Assembly: GCF_003963535.1 (NCBI RefSeq)
Contig: NZ_CP034539.1
Location: forward strand, 5,394,001-5,458,000
DNA from: Streptomyces cyaneochromogenes
Lineage (GTDB): Bacteria > Actinomycetota > Actinomycetes > Streptomycetales > Streptomycetaceae
Reading direction: 5' to 3'
Length of the DNA: 64,000 bases
Positions within the stretch are counted from its first letter, which is position 1; every line of letters starts with the position of its first letter. The notes beneath the pieces are model-generated. The model saw only the letters and a program-made list of their open reading frames with translations, did not search any database and had not been told where the DNA came from. The position numbers and the translations under genes were made by a program. Shown piece by piece: positions 26,453 to 36,266 of the stretch.

Positions 26453-29400
26453 TCATCGGGACGTGAGGCGGGCGAGGTCTTCCGGGGACAGCAGGCCGAA
26501 CGCGGCGATCTCCTGGCGGGCGGATCCGGCACCGCTGGTTGCGGCGCTCTCGCTGTTCTCGGCCAGCCAGCGGGCGAGGTCCTCGACGGTCTGCGCCGCG
26601 AACAGCCGCTGGAGCGGGATCTCGTGACCGGCCTCTCGGGCCAGGCCGACGATCCGGACGGCGTGCATCGAGTCGCCGCCGATCTCGAAGAAGTTGTCCC
26701 GGGTGCCTACCCGGTCGAGGCCGAGGACGCGCTGCCACAGCCCGGCGAGCAGTTCCTCCTGCGGGGTGGCCGGGGCGATGTGCTCGCCCGCCGTCCCGGC
26801 GTCCCGGTCCGGGGCGGGCAGGGCCCCCCGGTCGACCTTGCCGTTGGGGCTGAGCGGCAGCGTGTCGAGCACGACGAAGGCACTGGGCACCATGTGCTCG
26901 GGCAGCCGCTCGGCGAGGGCGGAGCGAAGCGCGCCCACCGACACTTCCTGACGCTCGGTCAGGTAGGCGACGATCCGCCGGTCTCCCGGCCGGTCCTCGC
27001 GGACGAGCACAACCGCCTGCCCCACGGCGTCCAGGTCCAGCAACGCCGCCTCGATCTCGCCGAGTTCGATACGGAAGCCCCGCACCTTGACCTGGTGGTC
27101 GGTCCGGCCGAGGTACTCCACGTACCCGTCGGCGTGCCGACGGGCCAGATCCCCGGTGCGGTACAGGCGGGCGCCCGCCTCATCGGCGTACGGGTCGGGC
27201 ACGAAGCGGTCGGCGGTCAGCTCGGGCCGCCCGCCGTAGCCACGGGCCAGCTGCACCCCGCCCAGATACAGCTCGCCGGGCACGCCGATCGGGGCGGGCC
27301 GCAGCAGGGCGTCGAGAACGTAGGTACGGGTGTTGGCGATGGGAGTGCCGATGGGGACGGCGGCGCCGGTCCAGTCGGGGCGGGAGGTCCAGCGGGTGAC
27401 GTCGACGGACGCCTCGGTGGGGCCGTAGAGGTTCTCCAGGGCGGCCTGCGGCAGGGCCAGGTGGAATCGGCGGGCCAGGTCCGCCGGGAGGGCCTCGCCG
27501 CTGCACACCACAAGGCGCAGCGAGCCGCAGTCGGCGGCCCGCCCCGCCGCGAGGAAGGCATCCAGCATGGGCGGCACGAAATGGCAGACGGTGACCCGCT
27601 CGTCCCGCACCAGCCCGGCCAGGTGGTCGGGGTCGCGGTGCCCGCCGGGGGCGGCGAGGACCAGCCGGGCGCCCGTCAGCAGGGGCCAGAACAGCTCCCA
27701 CACCGACACGTCGAAACTGATCGGCGTCTTCTGCAGCACGGTGTCCGCGCCGGTCAGCCGGTACGCGTCCTGCATCCAGCGCAGCCGGTTGACGATCCCC
27801 CGGTGCGGCACCTGAACGCCCTTGGGGCGGCCGGTGGAGCCGGAGGTGTAGATCACGTACGCCAGGTGGTCGGGTCCGGCGACCGGTTCGGGCTCGGTCC
27901 CGGGGAAGCCGTCCCCGGCCCGGTCGTCCACGGCGACGACGGCGATCCCGTCGGCGGCGAGCGCCTCGCCCCCGCCGGAACGCGCGAGCAGCACCGGCAC
28001 CCGGGCGTCGGCGAGCATGAACGCCAGCCGCTCCCGCGGATACCCGGTGTCCAGCGGCAGGTAGGCGCCGCCCGCCTTGAGCACGGCGAGCAGGGCCACC
28101 ATCAGTTCCGGCGAACGGTCCAGGTGGACGCCGACCACGGTGTCCGGGCCGACGCCGAGGCTCCGCAGCCGGTGCGCGAGCGCATTGGCACGGCCGTGCA
28201 GCTCGGCGTACGTCAGCTCGCGGTCCGCGAACCGTACGGCGACCGCGTCCCCGTGCCGGGCGGCGGCCTCGGCGAGCAGCCCGGTCAGCGTGTCGCCGGC
28301 CGGCCAGTCCACGGCGGTGTCGTTCCAGGCGTACAGGAGCCGGGCACGCTCGTCGGACCCGAGCGGGTCGATGCCGGAGAGCAGGACGGACGGGTCGGCG
28401 GCGACGGCGGTCAGCACATTGGTGAAGTGCTCGGCGAACCGCTCCACGGTGGCCGTGTCGAACAGCTCCACGTCGTGGTCGAGCCAGCCGATCAGCTCCC
28501 GCCCGGTGTCGATCATCCGCAGGTTGAGGTCGAACTGGCTGTTCGCGGCGGACACCTCGACGAGTTCGCCGCTGAGGCCCGGCACGTCGAGGGTGCCCAG
28601 CTCCACGTTCTGGAGGGCGAACAGCACCTGCACCAGCGGCCCGCGCGACAGATCCCGCTCCGGGACCAGCTCGCTCACCAGCCGCCCGAACGGAACGCGC
28701 TGGTGGGCGAGAGCCTCCAACGCGCTGTCGCGCACCCGGCCCACCAGTTCGCCGAAGGCGGGGTCGCCGTCGAGGTCGACGCGGAGCGGCAGGGTGTTGA
28801 GGAAGCAGCCGGGCAGGTCCTCGAACTCGGCCCGCGGCCGGTTGGCCACGGGCGTGCCGACCAGCAGCCGCTCCTGGCCGCTCCAGCGGGACAGCACGAC
28901 GGCATAGGCGGACAGCAAGGTCGTGAACAGGGTCGAACCGTGCGCCCGGGACAGCTCGCGCAGCGCCGCCGAGGTGGCCGCGTCCACGGTGATCCGGCGG
29001 CGGGCGCCCCGGTGGGCGCTCACGGCCGGGCGCGGCCGGTCGGTGGGCAGCTCCAGCACCCGGGGGGCGCCGTCGAGATGCCCGCGCCACCAGTCGACCA
29101 GGCCGTCGAGGACGGGCCCGTCCAGGTCGGCGCGCTCCCAGCGGGCCACATCGGCGAACTGAAGTGCTGGTTCGGGCAGTTCATCGCCCTGGTAGGCGGC
29201 CGACAGCTCACGCAGCAGCACCCCGAACGACCAGCCGTCGAACCCGATGTGATGCACCGTCAGCGCGAGCACGTGATCACCGTCGCCGATCCGCAGCAGC
29301 GCCACCCGCAGCAGGGGGCCGCGCGTGAGGTCGAAGGGTTCCCTGACGCTGTCCATCGCGGCGGCCACGGCGGCCGCGTCCGGGTCGGGGCGGTCCGACA

Positions 29401-32400
29401 GATCCGTGGTGCGTACGACGACCCGGGCGCCGGGCACGGCCCGCTGGCGCGGGGTGCCGCCCGGACCGGCCTCGAACACGGTACGCAGGACGGCATGCCG
29501 CTCCACCACCGTGTCCACGGCCCTTTGCAGCGCCGCCGACTCCAGCGGGCCGCGCAACCGCAGCACGACGGGCATGTTGTAGGCCGCGTCGCCGGGCCGC
29601 AACTGCTCCTCCAGCCACAGGCGTTCCTGGGTCCAGGACAACGGCGCGGGCTCGCCGGGGTCGGTGCGCGGAATGTCTCCGTACGGGGCTGTGCCCGTGT
29701 CGTCCTGCTCGTCCAGCAGGGCGGCGAGGGCGGCGACGGTCGGATGCGCGAACAGGTCCTGGAGGGTGAGCCGTTCGGCAGCCGCACCGGGGAACTCCCG
29801 GCGCACCCGGGCCAGTAGCCGGGTCAGCAGCAGGGAGTGGCCGCCGAGCGCGAAGAAGTCGTCGGTGGCACCCACGCGTTCGCGGCGCAGCAGCACCCGC
29901 CACTGCTCCGCGAGCCGCTCCTGCACCGGCCCGTGCGGGGCGACGAAGCCGCCGGTGGCGGCCTCGGCCCGGTGCTCCAGGGCGCGCAGGGCGTCCAGGT
30001 CGGTCTTCCGGTTGGCGGTGAGCGGCAGCGAGTCGAGGACGACGTACGCGGACGGCACCAGGTGGCCGGGCAGCCGCCGGGCCAGCGAGCCGCGCACCTC
30101 GGTGAGGTCGGGAGCGGCCCCGCCTGTGGCTGTTGCCAGTCGGGGCACCAGGAAGGCCACCAGGCGGTGGTCGCCGTCGCCGTCCGGCAGCGCGAGGACG
30201 GCGCTCTGCCGGATCCCGGGCAGCGCGTCGAGCGCGGCCTCGGCCTCGGCGGGCTCCACCCGGTGCCCACGCACCTTGGCCTGCCGGTCAGCCCGCCCAA
30301 GGTGGTCCAGCAGCCCGTCCGGGCGCAGCCGGGCGAGGTCCCCGGTCCGGTAGACCCGCTCACCGGTCCGCCCGGGGAACGGATCGGGTACGAAGCCGGA
30401 GGCGTCCCCCTCATCGCCGTACCGGGCCAGGTACGGCGTCCGTACGACGAGTTCGCCGATCTCCCCCAGCCCGGCGGGGCGGTCACCGGCGAGAACCAGC
30501 AGCTGCACGCCCTCGATGCCCGGGCCGAGTGGCACCGGACCGGCCGGGATGGTGTCGGCCGGCGTTCCGGCCCGGTGGGCGAGGTGCGTGGACACGGCCT
30601 GCGGGGTCTCGGTGGCGCCGTAGAGGTTCAGCAGGTCGGCGCCCGGGGCGAGCCGGGCCCAGGCGCGCAGGGTGCGGCCGGTGAGGGTGTCGCCACCGAA
30701 GCCGACCAGCCGCAGCGCGGGCCAGCCGGCCGTCCCGTCCGCCTGGTCGGCCAGGGCACGGGCAAGGGCCGGGGTGAGGTGGGCGACGGTCGGGGCGGCC
30801 GTGCCCAGCCAATGGGCGAGGGCAGCGGTGTCCCGTACGTCGGCGGCAGGGAAGACGGCCGCCCCGCCCGCCCACAGCGGGGCGAGGACGTCCCGCAGGA
30901 ACGGGTCGTGGCCGAGCCCGGACAGCACGGCGAACCGGTCGCCGGGACCGAGTTCGAAGGCGCGCGTGTACCAGTCGAGGAAGTGGGTGAGCGGGCGATG
31001 AGTGCCGACGACCCGGCGGGGCCTGCCGGTGCTGCCCGAGGTGAAGGCGACATAGGCGTCGGCGTCGGGACCGGGCACGGCTGCGGGGGCGCCGTGGGGC
31101 AGCCCGCTCAGGGCGCGGTCGAGGGTCTCACCGGGCTCGATGCGCAGCACCGGTCCGGTGACGAAGCGGGGCAGCGGCAGGCCGGGGGCGCACGAGATCC
31201 AGGCCCGGGGGGCGAGGGCCTCGGCGCGGGCGCGCAGCGCGTCGTCGGGGTGGTCCGCGTCAAGGACCGCGAAGACCGCGCCCGCCTTGACGGCGGCCAG
31301 GATCCCGAGGACGACGGCAGGATGCCGGGCGGCGTGCAGGGCGAGCACATCGCCGGGCCGGATCCCGCGCTCGTGCAGCAGCCGGGCCAGCCGGTCGGTG
31401 GTGCGCTCGATCTCGGCGTACGACCAGACGCGGTCGCCGGCGATCAGGGCGGGGGCGTCCGGGGTGGTCGCGGCGTGCTTGGCCAGCCGGTCGGCGAGCG
31501 GCTCGGGCGCGGCGGGCGCCAGGTCGGCGCCGAGGTCGGGCAGCAGGGTGGCGGACCGCGCGGTCGCCAGGTCGAAGTCCCGTACGGTGCGGGCGGGTTC
31601 GGCCGCCGCCTGGGAGAGTACGGCGCGGAACTGGCCCAGCAGGTCCTCGATCCGGCCGGCGTCGAAGAGACCGGCGTCGAACACCGCCTCCAGCGTGTAG
31701 CCGCCGTCGGGCCGGGCGCCGGCGTACAGGGTGAGGTCGAACTTGTTGTCGATGTCACCGAAGGGCAGCTGCTCCACCGTGCAGCCGGGCAGGACCGGGG
31801 CGCCGACCGGCGGCAGCATGTTGAAGAAGACCTGCACGAGCCGGCCCCGGGACAGATCACGCTCCGGCGCGAGATCCGCGACCAGCCTGCCGAGCGGCAC
31901 CCGCTGCCGGGCGAATGCCTCCAACGCGTCGTCGCGGACCCGGCCGAGGAGTTCGGCGAACGCCGGATCGCCCGCCGCGTCCACCTTCAGGGGCAGGGTG
32001 TTGAGGAAGCAGCCGACCAGCTCGCGGTCACCGGGGCCGCGCGTGGACGCCGGGGTGCCGACGAGCATCCGCTCCTGCCCGCTCTGCCGGGCGAGTACGA
32101 CACCGAACGCGGTGAGCAGCGTCATGAACGGCGTCGCCTCATGGGCACGGGCCAGCTCCCGCACAGCCGCCCCGGCCGACGCGTCCAGCTCCGACCGGAC
32201 CCGGGCACCGCGATGCCCGCGTACGGCGGGACGAGGGCGGTCGGCGGGCAGTTCCAGCACGCGGGGCACCCCGTCCAGGTGCTCTCGCCACCACGCCACC
32301 AGCTCGTCGGCGCCCGCCTCGCCGAGCCGCTCGCGCTCTGCCCGCACGGCCTCGGCGAAGCCGCGCCGGAGCGGCTTCAGAGCGGCGCCGGGGTCGGCGT

Positions 32401-32872
32401 ACAGCAGGGGCAGCTCGGCGAAGAGCACCGCGAACGACTGTCCGTCCGCGATCAGATGATGGGCCGACAGCAGGAGCAGGTGCGCGTCGTCGCCGTATCG
32501 CACGGCCACGACCCGCAGCAGCGGCCCGTGCCCCAGGTCGAACGGCTCGCGCACGGCCCGGTGCAGCGCCGCGTGCGCCGCCGCCTCCGGATCGGCGAGC
32601 CCGCGCACGTCCTGGATACGGACCGGCACGGTCACCGCGGCCGGCACCCGCTGCCGGGGCTCACCGTCCGCTGCCTCGAACACGGTGCGCAGGGCGTCGT
32701 GGCGGGCCACGAGGGCGTCCACGGCGGCCTGGAGTGCGGCGACGTCGAGGGGGCCGCGCACCCGCAGGATCACCGGCATGTGGTACGCCGTGTCACCCGG
32801 GCGCAGCTGCTCCTCGAACCAGATCCGCTCCTGCGTCCAGGAGAGCGGGGCGGCCAGGTGCGGGTCGGTCAT
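26453..32872 (-). CDS. NRPS, two modules C-A-T-C-A-T, 2139 aa
   Basis: ATG 32872 overlaps the upstream NRPS stop (ATGA), with GGGAG 8 nt before it; the longer frame upstream is spurious. Module 1 has C (HHLIADG), A with FTSGSTGRPRR, an unusual A4 segment GLGHDPFLRDVLAPL, NLYGATET and NRKTDLDAL, and T (LGGHS). Its code D-P-R-H-G-G-L-Q-A-K fits no substrate I know. Module 2 has C (HHIGFDG), A with YTSGSTGRPKG, SFDVSVWELFWPL and NLYGPTEASVDVT, and T (IGGDS). Its code D-V-W-H-V-S-L-V-D-K is close to known L-serine codes. The tail FGLLSPEDLARL resembles a C-terminal linker. No E or methylation domain is present. Confidence 0.94.
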   Translation of the reverse strand: MTDPHLAAPLSWTQERIWFEEQLRPGDTAYHMPVILRVRGPLDVAALQAAVDALVARHDALRTVFEAADGEPRQRVPAAVTVPVRIQDVRGLADPEAAAHAALHRAVREPFDLGHGPLLRVVAVRYGDDAHLLLLSAHHLIADGQSFAVLFAELPLLYADPGAALKPLRRGFAEAVRAERERLGEAGADELVAWWREHLDGVPRVLELPADRPRPAVRGHRGARVRSELDASAGAAVRELARAHEATPFMTLLTAFGVVLARQSGQERMLVGTPASTRGPGDRELVGCFLNTLPLKVDAAGDPAFAELLGRVRDDALEAFARQRVPLGRLVADLAPERDLSRGRLVQVFFNMLPPVGAPVLPGCTVEQLPFGDIDNKFDLTLYAGARPDGGYTLEAVFDAGLFDAGRIEDLLGQFRAVLSQAAAEPARTVRDFDLATARSATLLPDLGADLAPAAPEPLADRLAKHAATTPDAPALIAGDRVWSYAEIERTTDRLARLLHERGIRPGDVLALHAARHPAVVLGILAAVKAGAVFAVLDADHPDDALRARAEALAPRAWISCAPGLPLPRFVTGPVLRIEPGETLDRALSGLPHGAPAAVPGPDADAYVAFTSGSTGRPRRVVGTHRPLTHFLDWYTRAFELGPGDRFAVLSGLGHDPFLRDVLAPLWAGGAAVFPAADVRDTAALAHWLGTAAPTVAHLTPALARALADQADGTAGWPALRLVGFGGDTLTGRTLRAWARLAPGADLLNLYGATETPQAVSTHLAHRAGTPADTIPAGPVPLGPGIEGVQLLVLAGDRPAGLGEIGELVVRTPYLARYGDEGDASGFVPDPFPGRTGERVYRTGDLARLRPDGLLDHLGRADRQAKVRGHRVEPAEAEAALDALPGIRQSAVLALPDGDGDHRLVAFLVPRLATATGGAAPDLTEVRGSLARRLPGHLVPSAYVVLDSLPLTANRKTDLDALRALEHRAEAATGGFVAPHGPVQERLAEQWRVLLRRERVGATDDFFALGGHSLLLTRLLARVRREFPGAAAERLTLQDLFAHPTVAALAALLDEQDDTGTAPYGDIPRTDPGEPAPLSWTQERLWLEEQLRPGDAAYNMPVVLRLRGPLESAALQRAVDTVVERHAVLRTVFEAGPGGTPRQRAVPGARVVVRTTDLSDRPDPDAAAVAAAMDSVREPFDLTRGPLLRVALLRIGDGDHVLALTVHHIGFDGWSFGVLLRELSAAYQGDELPEPALQFADVARWERADLDGPVLDGLVDWWRGHLDGAPRVLELPTDRPRPAVSAHRGARRRITVDAATSAALRELSRAHGSTLFTTLLSAYAVVLSRWSGQERLLVGTPVANRPRAEFEDLPGCFLNTLPLRVDLDGDPAFGELVGRVRDSALEALAHQRVPFGRLVSELVPERDLSRGPLVQVLFALQNVELGTLDVPGLSGELVEVSAANSQFDLNLRMIDTGRELIGWLDHDVELFDTATVERFAEHFTNVLTAVAADPSVLLSGIDPLGSDERARLLYAWNDTAVDWPAGDTLTGLLAEAAARHGDAVAVRFADRELTYAELHGRANALAHRLRSLGVGPDTVVGVHLDRSPELMVALLAVLKAGGAYLPLDTGYPRERLAFMLADARVPVLLARSGGGEALAADGIAVVAVDDRAGDGFPGTEPEPVAGPDHLAYVIYTSGSTGRPKGVQVPHRGIVNRLRWMQDAYRLTGADTVLQKTPISFDVSVWELFWPLLTGARLVLAAPGGHRDPDHLAGLVRDERVTVCHFVPPMLDAFLAAGRAADCGSLRLVVCSGEALPADLARRFHLALPQAALENLYGPTEASVDVTRWTSRPDWTGAAVPIGTPIANTRTYVLDALLRPAPIGVPGELYLGGVQLARGYGGRPELTADRFVPDPYADEAGARLYRTGDLARRHADGYVEYLGRTDHQVKVRGFRIELGEIEAALLDLDAVGQAVVLVREDRPGDRRIVAYLTERQEVSVGALRSALAERLPEHMVPSAFVVLDTLPLSPNGKVDRGALPAPDRDAGTAGEHIAPATPQEELLAGLWQRVLGLDRVGTRDNFFEIGGDSMHAVRIVGLAREAGHEIPLQRLFAAQTVEDLARWLAENSESAATSGAGSARQEIAAFGLLSPEDLARLTSR

Positions 32873-35800
32873 GTGGGGTCTCCCGGAAGATCGGTGCGGC
32901 CGGTGAGGTCGGCGAGGCCAGTGGTGAACAGGGCCGCGGTCTCGGCCAGCGCGGCAGGGCTCAGCAGGCCCTCGGGCGCCGTGACGGCGCCGGTGAAGGA
33001 CCTCCCGTCGTCCCAGAGTTCGCACGTCAGCTCGGTCTGGCAGCCGAGGGCGGGCGCGGGCAGCGGCGCGAACCGCACCCCGTCCGCCTCGGCCGGGGCC
33101 GCCACCCGCTGCAGCGCCAGCAGGTTCTGGTAGAGCGGGGCGCGGCCGGGTGCCGGGCGGGGGGCCAGCGCGGCGACCTCGTCGGTGCCGAGGGCGGTGT
33201 GCGCGAAGACCTCCAGGAGCCGCTCGCGGACCAGCGCCAGCAGCGCCGGGCCGTCCAGGGACGGGTCGGCGGCGATCCGTACGGGCAGGCCGTTGGCGAA
33301 GTAGCCGACGGTGCGCTCGTGGGCGGCCGCGCGGTCCTCCACGACGGTGCCGACGGCGAGGTCGTGCTGCCCGGTGACCTTGGCGAGCGCCCGCCACCAG
33401 GCGGCGAGCAGCGGCACGAGCACGGGGTGCCGCGCACGGGCGGCCGACTCCCGCAGCCGGGCGGTGTTCCGTGGACCGAGGTCCAGGTGGTGGGCGATGA
33501 CGGGCCGCGTCCACACCTCCCGCATCCCGGGGGCCTCGCTGCCGGGCCACTCGGGCGCGGTGAGCCCGGCCAGCCGCCCACGCCAGAACTCCCGCGCCGC
33601 CGCACGGCCGGGACGCTCCGCGTCGACGGGCGGCACGGAGACCGGCTCCGGGGCGTGGCCCGCGTAGGCGGCGGCGAGGTCGGCCACGAGAATCTCCTCG
33701 GACCGGCCGTCGTACACGATGTGATGCACGGCGAGCAGCAACAGCCGCCGCCCGGCCGCCGGTTCGACGACACCGGCGGCGAACAGCGGGCCGCTTCCCA
33801 CGTCTCCCACCAGGGCCGTGAGCTCACGGGTCAGGGCCTGCTCGGAGACCGTGCCGCTCAGCAGCGGGGGCGGCGGCGAGGTCTCGGCGGTCCTCCGGCG
33901 CGGGCGGCCGCCTTCGCGGGGGAAAGTGGTGCGCAGTGCCGGCTGGGCGGCGGCGACCGCGGTCAGGGCGTGCCGCAGCCGGTCCAGGTCGAGGGGGCCG
34001 GTCACCTCGACCCGGCTGACCGCGACGTGGCCGGGGGCGCCGGGGGCCAGCCGGGAGGCGAGCCAGAAGCGGCGTTCACCGGGGGACAGGTCGGCCGGGT
34101 CGGCCGGGGCGTCAGCGGCCGGATCGCCCGGGACCGCGTCAGCGGCCGGGTCCGCGGACCGCCGGCCGGCCGCGACTGCCTCCAGGGCGGCCACGTTCGG
34201 GTGCTCGTACACGTCACGGGCCGACAGCTGCACCGCGAACAGCCGGGAGAGCCGGGCGGCGATCCGCAGCACGTGCAGCGAACTGGCGCCGGACGTCAGC
34301 AGGTCGGAGTCGGGACGCAGTCCGGGCGCCGCGAGGATGGCCCGTGCCTCGCGCAGGGCGGGGCTGACATCCGCCCCAGCGGCTTCCACCGTCCCCGCCC
34401 CGGCCGTAACCCGCTCCCGTACCCACGCCTCCACCGCCCGCAGATCCGCCTTGCCCGTCGGCCCCAGCGGCACCGTTTGCAGATGCAGGAAGCGGTCGGG
34501 GCGCAGGTACGCCGGGAGGGTCTCGGCGGCCGTGCGGCTCAGGTCTGTCTCCGGCAACGGCGCCACGTCCTGCGTCGTGTACGCGCAGACCGTCCCCGTG
34601 ACCGTGGCGTGGTCGTCTCTCAGCGGGACGAGGTAGGCGTGCCGGATGCCGGGCAGTGCGGTGATCCGACGTTCCACTTCGCCGGGTTCCACCCGGTACC
34701 CGCGGATCTTGAACTGTCGGTCGGCCCGGCCGACGTACGACAGTCGGTCCTCGTCGTCCATACGGACCCGGTCGCCAGTGGCGTACGCGCGCACCGTGCC
34801 GCGGCCCGGGAGGGCGACGGCGGCGAAGCGGCGGGCGTTCTCCTCCGGCCGGTCGAGGTAGCCGAGGGCGAGTCCGTCACCGGCCACCCACAGCTCGCCC
34901 TCGGTGCCGCGGGCCACGGGGCACCGGGTCTCGGGGTCGAGGACGGCGAGCACCGTGCCGCGGACCGGGCGGCCGACCGGGATGCCGTACGGGTCGGCGG
35001 TGTCGGCGCGGCGGATGTCGTGCGTGCTGACGAAGACCATGGACTCGACGGGCCCGTAGCCGTTGGTGACGCGCAGGCCGGGGTGGTGGTCGAGGAGGGC
35101 TGCGAGGTGCGGCGGGGAGAGCCGTTCGCCACCGCAGAGCAGATGCCGTACGCCGGTGAACGCTCCGGGATCCTCGTCGACGATCAGGTTGACCAGGGAG
35201 CTGGTGAGCCAGAGCGTGTCGACACCGTGTCCGGTGACGAGGGCGCGCAGCCCATCGGGGGTGATCAGCGGCTCGTCGGGGGTGACGCACGAGCCGCCGT
35301 TCATCAGCGGCCCGAAGACCTCCAGCGCGCCGGCGTCCCAGTACGGCGCGGCGAGCAGCGGCATGACCGTGCCGGGTCCGAACGTGGCGTATCCGCCGTC
35401 GACGAAGGTCCGTACGAAGGCCCGGTGCGGCAGGACGACACCTTTGGGGCGGCCGGTCGAGCCGGAGGTGAAGAAGACGCAGGCGGGGTCGTCGGCGCCG
35501 ACGCCGGGCAGACCGGTGTCGGATGTTCCAGTCCTTGCGGCGCCGGTGCCGGGCAGCAGGACGGCCGGGGTCCCCGCCGGGAGCGGGGCCGCGCCGCCGG
35601 TCGTGTCGAGGACCACGCGCGCGCCGAGGTCCTCGATCACCTCGCGCACCCGCCGGGCGGGCCAGTCCGGGTCCACGGCGGCGTAGGCGGCACCCGCCAG
35701 CAGCACGCCGAGCGCGGCCACGGCGAATTCCGCGCCGGCCCGGGCGATCACGGGTACGAAGCCGCGCTCCGCGGCTCCGGCCTCGGTGAGCATGTCCCGT

Positions 35801-35976
35801 ACCGCGCGGGCGCGGGCGACCAGTTCTGCGTAGGACACGCGGGCACCGCCCGGTCCGTGCAGCGCGGTGGCGTGCGGGGACCGGGCGGCCTGCCGCAGTA
35901 CCGCCTCGTGAGCGGTGGCACCGGCGGGGACGGGCTGCCCCGGGCCGACTGCGACCGATGCATGTGGCCCCGTCAT
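32869..35976 (-). CDS. NRPS, A-T-C starter protein, 1035 aa
   Basis: ATG 35976 overlaps the carrier gene stop (ATGA). It begins directly with an adenylation domain: FFTSGSTGRPKG at about residue 168, NGYGPVES, YATGDR, KIRGYRVEPGEVE and GPTGKADLR. The code read by eye is D-A-L-W-L-G-G-V-F-K, near valine-type codes. The carrier site is SGASSLHVL, atypical but with the Ser in place. The last 400 residues are a condensation domain with HHIVYDG. Because the next protein also begins with a condensation domain, two C domains adjoin. The lack of an upstream C domain marks this as the initiation module. Confidence 0.92.
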   Translation of the reverse strand: MTGPHASVAVGPGQPVPAGATAHEAVLRQAARSPHATALHGPGGARVSYAELVARARAVRDMLTEAGAAERGFVPVIARAGAEFAVAALGVLLAGAAYAAVDPDWPARRVREVIEDLGARVVLDTTGGAAPLPAGTPAVLLPGTGAARTGTSDTGLPGVGADDPACVFFTSGSTGRPKGVVLPHRAFVRTFVDGGYATFGPGTVMPLLAAPYWDAGALEVFGPLMNGGSCVTPDEPLITPDGLRALVTGHGVDTLWLTSSLVNLIVDEDPGAFTGVRHLLCGGERLSPPHLAALLDHHPGLRVTNGYGPVESMVFVSTHDIRRADTADPYGIPVGRPVRGTVLAVLDPETRCPVARGTEGELWVAGDGLALGYLDRPEENARRFAAVALPGRGTVRAYATGDRVRMDDEDRLSYVGRADRQFKIRGYRVEPGEVERRITALPGIRHAYLVPLRDDHATVTGTVCAYTTQDVAPLPETDLSRTAAETLPAYLRPDRFLHLQTVPLGPTGKADLRAVEAWVRERVTAGAGTVEAAGADVSPALREARAILAAPGLRPDSDLLTSGASSLHVLRIAARLSRLFAVQLSARDVYEHPNVAALEAVAAGRRSADPAADAVPGDPAADAPADPADLSPGERRFWLASRLAPGAPGHVAVSRVEVTGPLDLDRLRHALTAVAAAQPALRTTFPREGGRPRRRTAETSPPPPLLSGTVSEQALTRELTALVGDVGSGPLFAAGVVEPAAGRRLLLLAVHHIVYDGRSEEILVADLAAAYAGHAPEPVSVPPVDAERPGRAAAREFWRGRLAGLTAPEWPGSEAPGMREVWTRPVIAHHLDLGPRNTARLRESAARARHPVLVPLLAAWWRALAKVTGQHDLAVGTVVEDRAAAHERTVGYFANGLPVRIAADPSLDGPALLALVRERLLEVFAHTALGTDEVAALAPRPAPGRAPLYQNLLALQRVAAPAEADGVRFAPLPAPALGCQTELTCELWDDGRSFTGAVTAPEGLLSPAALAETAALFTTGLADLTGRTDLPGDPT

Positions 35977-36221
35977 GACGGACGGGTCGCCGCGCCAAGC
36001 GCTTCCGCCAATTCACCGGGGGTCGACCGCAGTACGGCGGTGAAGTCGGCCTCGATACCCCAGAGCTCCTCGACGCGCTCGACCACCAATACCGCGTGAT
36101 AGGAGTCGCCACCCTGCGACAGGAATGTCAGGTCATCGAAAATTTCGGTACCCAGGATGTCGGCAAGAAGCAGCCGGACGCTTTCCGTGGTGATTTCCTG
36201 GGCTGCGTCGAGTCTGTTCAC
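35973..36221 (-). CDS. Free peptidyl/acyl carrier protein, 82 aa
   Basis: GTG 36221 with GGAG 8 nt before it. The phosphopantetheine site is FLSQGGDSYHAVLVVERVEE, with Ser in the GGDS motif. Size and acidic helical build fit a discrete carrier protein. It is coupled to the A-T-C NRPS by ATGA. No adenylation domain is fused to it, so the stand-alone adenylation protein at the far end of the operon (16079-17620) is the natural loader. It could hold the residue oxidised by the LLM enzyme. Confidence 0.9.
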   Translation of the reverse strand: MNRLDAAQEITTESVRLLLADILGTEIFDDLTFLSQGGDSYHAVLVVERVEELWGIEADFTAVLRSTPGELAEALGAATRPS

Positions 36222-36266
36222 GTCACTTTCTCCACTGCTCAGCGGGCCGATCGGACGAGGGGATTC

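Noticed and set aside
22074-26627. 1517-codon plus-strand frame opposite the NRPS genes
   Set aside because: It is Gly/Arg/Val-rich antisense shadow; the minus-strand frame has all NRPS core motifs.
28300-29700. Epimerisation or methylation domain in the two-module NRPS
   Set aside because: The region between A1 and A2 contains only T and a condensation domain with HHIGFDG; no E-specific or SAM-binding motif was found.
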